Assembly (NCBI GenBank): GCA_947478315.1
Contig: CANJWF010000040.1
Location: 1 to 8,963, forward strand
From: Sphingobacteriaceae bacterium
Lineage (GTDB): Bacteria; Bacteroidota; Bacteroidia; Sphingobacteriales; Sphingobacteriaceae
DNA length: 8,963 nucleotides
Direction: 5' to 3'
The position numbers were made by a program, and so were the translations under genes. The first letter of the stretch is position 1. Each line of letters begins with the position of its first letter. The notes under the pieces were generated by a model. That model saw nothing but the letters and a program-made list of their open reading frames with translations, was not told the origin of the DNA and did not search any database. Shown one piece after another: positions 1 to 5,763 of the stretch.

Positions 1-713
1 CCCACTGTAAAGACCTTAGTTTCATCTGAAAATAATTTGTTCTTTAATGGGCAGATGGAACCGCCAACTTCTTTTTCATGCCCCTGTGTGTCGAGACTCT
101 GCATGGCGGTTTCATTAGAATATAATTTGTTTTTGAATGATCTAATGGAATGCCCAAACCGTTCATCAACGGTTGGAGAATACTCACTCATAGGTATTTC
201 ATCATTACCTATAATGGCTTTAACACGTTCTGCATATTGCTCCGTGGCTACAAAATGTAATTCAGAAAATAAGGTTAAACAATGCCGAAATTTATTATCA
301 ATGGCACCTAGGGTAGTTTCTCCTCCATGTATATGAGCAAATTTTATTGAAAAAGGAGCTGCTATACTTACGGCTGAAAACATTTCATACCTATCGCCTA
401 AACAAATTACCCAATCATAATGATTTTGTTCCTTCTCCCATATTACTGCAAATTTTGTACTACATAAACTCATGGTACCTGCAATTCCTGAAGGATCGTC
501 CGCATCTACCATTGTCTCTACACGATAATCAATTTGATAACCATCTGCCTCAATTTCCTCAACAGTATAACCGTGTTTTTGACTTAAATGGGTGCCAAAA
601 ACAATTAACCTTAAATCAACAGTAGAATCGAGTTGTAATTTACGTAAAAGAGGCTGGTAGATTCCGTAATCTGCTCGTGAACTGGTTAATACGGCAACAC
701 GCATACGAATCAT
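1..713 (-). CDS. neuC: NeuC/LegG-type sugar-nucleotide 2-epimerase (hydrolysing), 3' end outside window
   Basis: This enzyme family hydrolyses and epimerises UDP-GlcNAc (NeuC) or a diacetylbacillosamine nucleotide (LegG) to the free manno sugar used by NeuB. The frame stays open to the window edge and gives 237 complete codons of an expected 370-440. Visible family features are SSRADYG (11-17, nucleotide binding), LGDRYE with Asp107, HIHGGE (127-132) and the GAIDNKFRH stretch with Asp139 and His144. The start at 711-713 overlaps the neuB stop as ATGA, which implies translational coupling; Met4 is an alternative start. Residues about 173-232 are an insertion that I do not know from NeuC relatives: E. 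coli NeuC passes directly from the Tyr-Lys-Lys-Arg-Val helix to the VFNIGSLG strand, which here is KVFTVG. The family call is firm. UDP versus GDP substrate, and sialic versus legionaminic pathway, cannot be decided from the sequence. Confidence 0.93.
   Translation of the reverse strand, partial: MIRMRVAVLTSSRADYGIYQPLLRKLQLDSTVDLRLIVFGTHLSQKHGYTVEEIEADGYQIDYRVETMVDADDPSGIAGTMSLCSTKFAVIWEKEQNHYDWVICLGDRYEMFSAVSIAAPFSIKFAHIHGGETTLGAIDNKFRHCLTLFSELHFVATEQYAERVKAIIGNDEIPMSEYSPTVDERFGHSIRSFKNKLYSNETAMQSLDTQGHEKEVGGSICPLKNKLFSDETKVFTV
19..61. repeat. Hairpin unit, copy 1 of the neuC element
   Basis: The arms at 19-28 and 52-61 pair at nine of ten positions as Watson-Crick; the tenth is T22 with G58. 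The loop is 23 bases and AT-rich. The 40-base core 21-60 matches copy 2 at 31 of 40 positions. Confidence 0.65.
109..151. repeat. Hairpin unit, copy 2 of the neuC element
   Basis: The arms at 109-118 and 142-151 pair, with T112-G148 and G109-T151 as wobbles. The loop has the same 23-base length as in copy 1. Two stem pairs differ from copy 1 in a compensatory way: C26-G54 becomes T116-A144, and T27-A53 becomes A117-T143. Such changes are expected if the hairpin itself is under selection. Confidence 0.65.
157..174. repeat. Perfect 7-bp hairpin next to the repeat pair
   Basis: Arms AACCGTT (157-163) and AACGGTT (168-174) flank the tetraloop CATC. The stem extends by two further G-C pairs if one bulged A is allowed. 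It lies inside the neuC coding sequence, in the N-terminal part of the inserted segment, so it is not a normal terminator. Confidence 0.55.
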
Positions 714-1735
714 AATAAATCTTCTTTAGTTAATAAATTACCTTCGTATAGATCTTTATTTGCTGTTAGATTAAGTATACTGTTAAGCTCCATAGGAGAA
801 ATTCCTGTTCCTGGTCTTTTCATAATTAAATCTGATACCGTAATTTTCTCTCCTTTAGCAATATTTCTAGCTAGATGAATACTTTTCCTCGCTACTAGTC
901 TATTTTTCAACTCGGTTTGGGAAGGACTTTTAATATTATTCCCTAATGCAGATTCAATATTTCTGATAGCAGTAATCATGGCTTTAAGTTCAGTAGGTTC
1001 AAGAGAAGCTATATGATCGGGACCTGGCAAATTTTTATCTAACGTAAAATGTTTTTCAATTACAGTTGCTCCCAAAGCGACTGCCGCAATGGGGACTTCT
1101 ATACCTAATGTATGATCAGAGTATCCAATTTCTACGCCTAATTCCTGTTTAATGCTTAACATAGCATTCAGATTGACATCTGTCATAGCTGTCGGATAAT
1201 CGGTAGTACAATGTAAAACGGTGATGTTTTGATGAGATGCCCCTGCATATTTCAACGCAGTTATTGCTGCGATTATTTCTTCCATTACACACATTCCCGT
1301 ACTCAAAATAATAGGTTTTCTGAAACTTCCTACCTTACGAAGATAGGGAAGATTAGTAATTTCTCCAGATGGCACTTTATATATCTCTATTCCTAATTGA
1401 TGCAAAAAATCAAGGCTATCCATATCAAATGCGGTGGATAAAAATTTGACGTTTTTTTGCTTGCAATATTCAATTAATTCATAATGATCTGACTGGCTTA
1501 ATTCTAATTTTTTAAGCATCTCTAATTGCCCATCATTAACATCATTTTGCATATTATTTCGCTGATAATCTGCCTTAGGAGCAGTATCGCTTACTAACTT
1601 TTCTGCTTTAAAAGTTTGAAACTTAACATAATCTGCTCCAGCATCTGCTGCTACATCAATGAGCTGCCTGGCGAGACTAAGATCCCCGTTATGATTGACA
1701 CCTGCTTCAGCAATAATTAGGGTATGTTTCTTCAT
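710..1735 (-). CDS. neuB: NeuB/LegI-type nonulosonic acid synthase
   Basis: The enzyme condenses phosphoenolpyruvate with an N-acyl-mannosamine-type sugar to form a nine-carbon acid: sialic acid for NeuB, N,N'-diacetyllegionaminic acid for LegI. The 341 residues match the family length. The catalytic barrel covers about 1-265, with AEAGVNHNGD (9-18), KFQTFKAEKL (38-47), KVPSGE (120-125), GYSDHT (204-209) and EKHFTLD (227-233). His208 and His229 have the same 21-residue spacing as the metal-binding histidines of meningococcal NeuB. An antifreeze-like SAF domain follows at about 281-341. It starts 6 bases after neuD and its stop overlaps the neuC start (ATGA). The EAGVNHNGD form is more like LegI than classical NeuB, and an aminotransferase remnant upstream would fit the legionaminic route, but the substrate is inferred. 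Confidence 0.95.
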   Translation of the reverse strand: MKKHTLIIAEAGVNHNGDLSLARQLIDVAADAGADYVKFQTFKAEKLVSDTAPKADYQRNNMQNDVNDGQLEMLKKLELSQSDHYELIEYCKQKNVKFLSTAFDMDSLDFLHQLGIEIYKVPSGEITNLPYLRKVGSFRKPIILSTGMCVMEEIIAAITALKYAGASHQNITVLHCTTDYPTAMTDVNLNAMLSIKQELGVEIGYSDHTLGIEVPIAAVALGATVIEKHFTLDKNLPGPDHIASLEPTELKAMITAIRNIESALGNNIKSPSQTELKNRLVARKSIHLARNIAKGEKITVSDLIMKRPGTGISPMELNSILNLTANKDLYEGNLLTKEDLL

Positions 1736-1741
1736 TACTTC

Positions 1742-2362
1742 TTAATTTCTTAATCTGGCAGGATTACCATATACAACAGCATCATTAGGAACATTTTTTA
1801 ACACTACTGAACCTGCTCCTATCGTAACATTTTTGCCAACCGTAACACCTTGTTTAATTACGCTATTGGCCCCAACAAAACTGTTTTCCCCTATTGTGAC
1901 ATTTCCTGCAAGCACGGCCCCTGGTGCAATATGTACGTAATCGCCAATATAACATTCGTGCTCTATAACACATGAGGTATTAAGAATTACTCCTTTACCA
2001 ATATTGACCATAGGATTAATAACCACTCCTGCCATAATTGTAGTGCCTACATCTACTATCACACTAAAAGAAATTGTTGCTTTAGGATGTATAGCCGAAG
2101 AAGATATATAGCCTTGTTTAATAAATTTTTCTGTTATTGCCCTTCTGATTAGGTTATTACCTACAGCAACTAGGAATTCATGCTGTGCTAATAAATTTTG
2201 CACTTGCGATTCATCTTCGTTGCCCAAAAAGTTTAAATGAAACGGATTAATATCTTTGGCTTGTTTTTCACAATAGCCCACAATTTCTCTGCCTATATTT
2301 TTGAATATATCCGCTACAACAAAAGCATGGCCTGAGTATCCTATTAAAATAACTTTTTTCAT
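1742..2362 (-). CDS. neuD: NeuD/PglD-family sugar acetyltransferase
   Basis: This is a left-handed beta-helix acetyltransferase that uses acetyl-CoA. PglD relatives acetylate the 4-amino group of a UDP-amino sugar, and NeuD relatives O-acetylate sialic acid. The 206 residues are the normal length. An N-terminal Rossmann-like domain (GYSGHA at 8-13, VAVGNN at 65-70) binds the sugar nucleotide. Hexapeptide repeats run from about 90 to 195. The catalytic base is probably His135 in CVIEHECYIGD, matching the Glu-His of PglD. The C-terminal VVYGNPAR is typical of hexapeptide transferases. The gene lies directly upstream of neuB with 6 bases between. In a legionaminic pathway its PglD-like role would be N-acetylation of the 4-amino intermediate; in a sialic pathway, O-acetylation. 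Both remain open. Confidence 0.9.
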   Translation of the reverse strand: MKKVILIGYSGHAFVVADIFKNIGREIVGYCEKQAKDINPFHLNFLGNEDESQVQNLLAQHEFLVAVGNNLIRRAITEKFIKQGYISSSAIHPKATISFSVIVDVGTTIMAGVVINPMVNIGKGVILNTSCVIEHECYIGDYVHIAPGAVLAGNVTIGENSFVGANSVIKQGVTVGKNVTIGAGSVVLKNVPNDAVVYGNPARLRN

Positions 2363-2409
2363 GATTTATTTTGCTGTAGATATTCTGCTGTCACCATCAC
2401 TAAGCATAC
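2359..2409 (-). pseudogene. Possible 3' tail of a lost gene coupled to neuD
   Basis: Between the deacetylase stop and neuD lies a short open stretch in a different frame. It ends with a TGA that overlaps the neuD start as ATGA, the same coupling seen at neuB-neuC. It reads V-C-L-V-M-V-T-A-E-Y-L-Q-Q-N-K-S before the stop, and an in-frame TAA lies just upstream at 2410-2412. The position fits the last dozen codons of a gene that once preceded neuD and was replaced by the acyl cassette. The GC shift at this point agrees. It is too short to identify and could be chance. Confidence 0.3.
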
Positions 2410-3341
2410 TTAGGTAAATCATTAGTGTCTAACCGAGGTATTTCTAGAGGTCTATGTTTCGACAAATCTGCAACTTCTACTTTTGTTGTAAAACCAATTT
2501 TAAAATTATATTTTTCAAGTAATTCTAATGTATCTTGATTATAATTTCCATAAGGATAACAGATACTTGCATATTTTATATCTCCTCCAATACTTTTTAT
2601 GAAATTTAATGATTTATCAATCTCTATTTCCTGTTTATCTCTACTAAGACTTCCTAACCAATAATGATCAAATCCATGTGCTCCAATATGCATTCCATTT
2701 TTACACATGCATTTTATTTGATCGATATTTAAATAAAGTTCTCGGCTAAAAACAGTTTCATCAAACTGTACAAAGTATTTAAATAACTCACTACAAATTA
2801 AATTTCTTATATCTTCCTGTAATTCAACCTGTAACAATCTTTTGATAAAAACAACTTCTTCAGTATCAAATCTGGTACTCGTTGCCAATTTATCATAATA
2901 ATAACGATTACTTTCTAAAGTATATTCTTTTCTATATTGATCTAATAATTGATAAATTCTTGTAATAATTTTTGATTTATCATTTTGTGAAGCTAAAATA
3001 AAGTGTATTTTATTAACATCGAGCATAACGTGCTCAGTAACCGCACGAACTGGAGTAAAAAAACTACCTTGAATTCCCTTATTATATAATATAGGAAAGA
3101 CTGCATTAAAATGATCTATATAAGCATCATCAAAAGTTAGTAAAACAGCATTCTTAGGCAAAGTTATTTGCTTTTCGATAGCATCAACCATTTGCTCCAT
3201 AGTAATGAAGTTATAATGTTTAGCCAAAAATTCTAATTGGCCCTTAAAAAGATCAACATCTAAGCCTTTAATTTCAGGATATCTACTATATTTTAAATCT
3301 CTAACATAATGATACATGACTACGGTAACTTCTTGATTCAT
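2400..3341 (-). CDS. CE4 (NodB-like) polysaccharide/sugar deacetylase
   Basis: CE4 enzymes are metal-dependent de-N- or de-O-acetylases of glycans. Numbering from the ATG at 3341, the protein has 313 residues. It shows VVMYHYV (7-13), the TFDD motif with Asp71 and Asp72 (base and metal ligand), the H-x3-H metal motif (His222, His226 in GAHGFDH), CYPYGNY (261-267) and IPRLDTND (301-308). I prefer this start to one 78 bases upstream (3419) because it follows the GNAT stop by one base (TAATATG) and gives the usual distance to the MYHYV motif. About 150 residues separate the first and second metal motifs, so a largely helical insert (about 105-210) sits in the NodB fold. No signal peptide is seen, so it probably acts on a cytoplasmic sugar or lipid-linked intermediate. 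Confidence 0.88.
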   Translation of the reverse strand: MNQEVTVVMYHYVRDLKYSRYPEIKGLDVDLFKGQLEFLAKHYNFITMEQMVDAIEKQITLPKNAVLLTFDDAYIDHFNAVFPILYNKGIQGSFFTPVRAVTEHVMLDVNKIHFILASQNDKSKIITRIYQLLDQYRKEYTLESNRYYYDKLATSTRFDTEEVVFIKRLLQVELQEDIRNLICSELFKYFVQFDETVFSRELYLNIDQIKCMCKNGMHIGAHGFDHYWLGSLSRDKQEIEIDKSLNFIKSIGGDIKYASICYPYGNYNQDTLELLEKYNFKIGFTTKVEVADLSKHRPLEIPRLDTNDLPKYA

Positions 3342-3342
3342 A

Positions 3343-4365
3343 TTATAAAATATTAGGTCTATCTTGATCCGCGTCTCCTTTAAAAATTGTATAAGGTTCG
3401 TCTTGGCTCTTGTAAGCAAATTTTATATTAATATTCGATTGAACAAAAGGTTCAAAATAGTTAGGAATAATTATGTTATCTGTAGTACGTTTTTGTAATC
3501 CTATTTTATAAAACACATCTTCATTAATACCATAATTGATAAAATCAATATACTCGGCATTTTCTTTTTGTAGGATTTGATCAAACTCAGCGGAAAGATT
3601 CTCAACTTGTGATAAATCGCCTAAAACATCCAATATTCTAATACAAAAGGACTCATTAACATTAATTTTTCTTGTAACTAATAAACAGATAATCTCATCT
3701 TCTTTGTAAATACCCCAAATTTGATATTTGTAAAAGGGATGTTTAGTATATCTGTTAATAAAATAATTGACACTTTTTAATGGTTTATAAATAGGCTTAG
3801 GTGTATTTGTCAATAAATTTAAATCTTTAATAATTTTGATTTGCTGCCTTGAAGAATCAACATTACGTTTATCGTTAGTAGTAATGTTGATCTCTAGTAT
3901 AGAGGCGATTTTGAAGTCTATAATTTTAGTATTTAAAAAAAAATATTGATCCCAAAATCCTGATTTGAATCCGAGTAGATTATAATTCTTCTCGACAGGA
4001 TCGTTAATTCCAATTGCCCCTATTGATACTGGATTAATTTCTTCTTCTATAAATCTTAACATAGCAAAGCCTACTCCAGGATATTCATTATTAGCTTTCC
4101 ATAATGCTAACCAAACGTCGACAGCTGACTTTGATAATTGATTATCAAAATGAGTTGTAGAATTAAATCCTAAACTTCCAACAATTTCTCCTATTTCATT
4201 AACCGCAATAACATAATTTAGATTATTATCGGAAGACTGATGCAACCATGTTAACAATTGCCTGGATTTCACAAAAACATGATCATGCTGCCAGTTATTT
4301 TTTAAATATTGTTGAAGAAGGTCTATCTCTTCTACTTGACAAAAACGAATATCGACAAAAGACAT
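3343..4365 (-). CDS. GNAT-like acyltransferase of a glycan locus
   Basis: The 340-residue protein looks like a two-domain GNAT protein. The N-terminal half has the pattern of a GNAT fold: a strand YVIAVNEIGEIVGSLGF (51-67), then YPGVGFAMLRFIE (95-107), which sits where GNAT proteins bind the CoA or carrier pantetheine, and NYNLLGFKSGFW (127-138). The second half (about 195-315) may be a second GNAT-like domain, with YQIWGIYKEDEIICLLV at 214-230. It ends in FKGDADQDRPN, a tail I associate with GNAT-like proteins of polysaccharide loci. It follows the SDR gene after 42 bases and abuts the deacetylase gene. The natural role here is transfer of an acyl group to a sugar amine; donor and acceptor are not shown by the sequence. 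Confidence 0.6.
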   Translation of the reverse strand: MSFVDIRFCQVEEIDLLQQYLKNNWQHDHVFVKSRQLLTWLHQSSDNNLNYVIAVNEIGEIVGSLGFNSTTHFDNQLSKSAVDVWLALWKANNEYPGVGFAMLRFIEEEINPVSIGAIGINDPVEKNYNLLGFKSGFWDQYFFLNTKIIDFKIASILEINITTNDKRNVDSSRQQIKIIKDLNLLTNTPKPIYKPLKSVNYFINRYTKHPFYKYQIWGIYKEDEIICLLVTRKINVNESFCIRILDVLGDLSQVENLSAEFDQILQKENAEYIDFINYGINEDVFYKIGLQKRTTDNIIIPNYFEPFVQSNINIKFAYKSQDEPYTIFKGDADQDRPNIL

Positions 4366-4407
4366 ACAAAGCGGTAAACAGGATATTTATATTAAGATTC
4401 TTAAATT

Positions 4408-5130
4408 TTATCTCAAATGCATTCCAGCATTTATAACCAAATCAACTCCGTTTATATGTGGAGAGGCACGAGTAAAAAAAAATACTGCTTCTGCTACTTC
4501 CCCAACGCTAAGCATTTTTTTTAAGGGATGACTTCCCGTTATTTGTTCTAATATTCTTTCATCCGTATCAGCCGTCAAATTTGTCATCATAAATGACGGC
4601 GAAATAGAATTAGACGAAATATTGAATTTAATATTCTCATTAGCCCAAACTTTGGTTAATTTTTCTAAATACGCTTTATTGGCTACATAAATAGATGATC
4701 CAATTGGAGGCACATTAACTAACGCTGAGGTTAATATTGTAATGATTTTTCCTGATTTTTTTTTTCGAAAACTGTTGATTGCTGACTGAGTGATTTTAAT
4801 CGTAGGGATTATATTGTCTTTAAAATCATCTAAAATATGATCTGAAGATATTTTATGAAAATGTGATGTTAAGAAATACCCATTGTAAGCATTATTGACC
4901 AAAACATCTAAATCAAGTTGATTAATAGTATCAATTAACGACGTTAATTGTTGAAAATCTTTAAAATCACATTTGAAGGATGTAACATTATTAAAGTCGG
5001 CGCATATTTTTTCTGCGTTTGTTACCGATTTATGAAAAGTAAAATAAACATTATTTGTACTTTCTTTAGCCAGTCTTCTAGTTATGGCCTCCCCTAATCC
5101 AGAAGCACCTCCCGTGATCAATATATTCAT
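4408..5130 (-). CDS. Short-chain dehydrogenase/reductase, FabG-like
   Basis: This is a classical SDR of 240 residues that uses NAD(P)H. The cofactor motif TGGASGLG is at 6-13 and the NNAY version of the NNAG motif at 79-82. The catalytic tetrad is complete: Asn106, Ser135, Tyr148 and Lys152. The family includes 3-oxoacyl-ACP reductases and sugar dehydrogenases. The start overlaps the MaoC stop as ATGA, so the two proteins are made together. Next to an acyl carrier protein and a MaoC hydratase, reduction of a 3-oxoacyl (or oxidation of a hydroxyacyl) thioester is the likeliest task. A sugar substrate, as for PtmA-type SDRs of legionaminic loci, is the main alternative. Confidence 0.88.
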   Translation of the reverse strand: MNILITGGASGLGEAITRRLAKESTNNVYFTFHKSVTNAEKICADFNNVTSFKCDFKDFQQLTSLIDTINQLDLDVLVNNAYNGYFLTSHFHKISSDHILDDFKDNIIPTIKITQSAINSFRKKKSGKIITILTSALVNVPPIGSSIYVANKAYLEKLTKVWANENIKFNISSNSISPSFMMTNLTADTDERILEQITGSHPLKKMLSVGEVAEAVFFFTRASPHINGVDLVINAGMHLR

Positions 5131-5525
5131 AATAATAATCCTATTTGAAATTTACCTTTAGCAACTACTTTAAGATCTTTTTTTTTGACCTCATATTGAA
5201 ATTCAACTACATTAACAGATTCATAAACACCAGTTACTATTGCCTGAAATAATAATTCATCCTCTAAATAAACTGGATTTTTAAACTGGATTTGTTGAGA
5301 ATGAATAATAACATCTTTTAGGGGCAAACATTCCCCAATAAAATAAGAAATGAATCCATTGAGTATATTTCCATGCATCACCTTATCAGCAAATCCTTTC
5401 ATCTTAGCAAATTGTTCATCTGTATGTAAGGGATTATTATCTTTAAATAAATGAATAAATCCTTTATAGGTCTCATCTAAAACAGTAAAATTCTGGTTAT
5501 ATGTATCTCCAACACTAAAAACCAT
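5127..5525 (-). CDS. MaoC-like (R)-specific hydratase/dehydratase, hot-dog fold
   Basis: MaoC-like proteins interconvert 2-enoyl and (R)-3-hydroxyacyl thioesters. With the ATG at 5525 the protein has 132 residues, a usual single hot-dog length. The hydratase motif is present as KDNNPLHTD (28-36), with Asp29 and His34 as the catalytic pair at the same five-residue spacing as in PhaJ, followed by HGNIL (51-55). I prefer this start to the ATG at 5549 because it lies one base after the ACP stop (TAATATG) and leads straight into the family's normal N-terminus; the longer form would overlap the ACP gene by 23 bases. It is coupled to the downstream SDR by an ATGA overlap. The substrate is likely an ACP- or CoA-bound short acyl chain. 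Confidence 0.85.
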   Translation of the reverse strand: MVFSVGDTYNQNFTVLDETYKGFIHLFKDNNPLHTDEQFAKMKGFADKVMHGNILNGFISYFIGECLPLKDVIIHSQQIQFKNPVYLEDELLFQAIVTGVYESVNVVEFQYEVKKKDLKVVAKGKFQIGLLL

Positions 5526-5526
5526 A

Positions 5527-5763
5527 TTATTTAGTTTGAATACAATCAATCATTTCACCAACATTTTTCCAACTTTGAATTTCTTTTGAATTAAACCGGA
5601 TTGAAAAATGTTTTTCGATAGCAACAACTAGTTGTATATGAGTTAAAGAGTCCCATTCTGGTATATCTGAAGCCTGTGTTGCTTCTGAAATTTTTATAGT
5701 TTCATCATCAAGTGTGTCAATAAAAATAGCGTTAACTTGTTCTAGTAGTTGATTCCTTTCCAT
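5527..5763 (-). CDS. Acyl carrier protein
   Basis: This is a free-standing carrier protein of 78 residues. The pantetheine attachment site is Ser39 in the E-W-D-S-L motif (36-40), followed by the helix-II stretch THIQLVVAIEKHFSI. The protein is acidic at its N-terminal part, as usual. Its gene overlaps the end of the FkbH gene by 32 bases and runs directly into the MaoC gene. In FK520 and methoxymalonyl pathways an FkbH enzyme loads a discrete ACP (FkbJ); the same pairing here suggests that this ACP carries the glyceryl-derived or related acyl unit. It is not the housekeeping fatty-acid ACP, which would sit in a fab cluster. Confidence 0.93.
   Translation of the reverse strand: MERNQLLEQVNAIFIDTLDDETIKISEATQASDIPEWDSLTHIQLVVAIEKHFSIRFNSKEIQSWKNVGEMIDCIQTK

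Larger units (their letters stand above)
18..197. repeat. In-frame palindromic/repetitive insertion inside neuC
   Basis: About 180 bases encoding NeuC residues 173-232 break the normal NeuC sequence without disturbing the frame. The segment contains two diverged copies of a 40-base unit exactly 90 bases apart (21-60 and 111-150, 31 of 40 positions identical by hand count). Each copy folds into a hairpin. The right arm of the first copy can also pair with the left arm of the second (54-66 with 104-116, two G-T pairs), so the whole element is roughly symmetric. A further perfect hairpin sits at 157-174. At protein level the copies share the pattern G-x-S-I-x3-K-N-K-L-x-S-x-E-T. The layout resembles Rickettsia palindromic elements or MITEs that land in genes in frame, but I do not recognise the family. 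The boundaries are approximate and no target duplication was found. Confidence 0.6.

Noticed and set aside
37..625. Plus-strand open frames (37-336 and 347-625)
   Set aside because: They are antisense to the well-supported neuC frame and their translations show no domain or motif.
3342..3419. Longer N-terminus for the deacetylase (start at 3419)
   Set aside because: It would overlap the end of the GNAT gene by 77 bases and add 26 residues not typical of the family; the ATG at 3341 fits the TAATATG junction.
4248..4436. Plus-strand open frame across the GNAT/SDR junction
   Set aside because: It covers parts of two convincing minus-strand genes and has no recognisable features.
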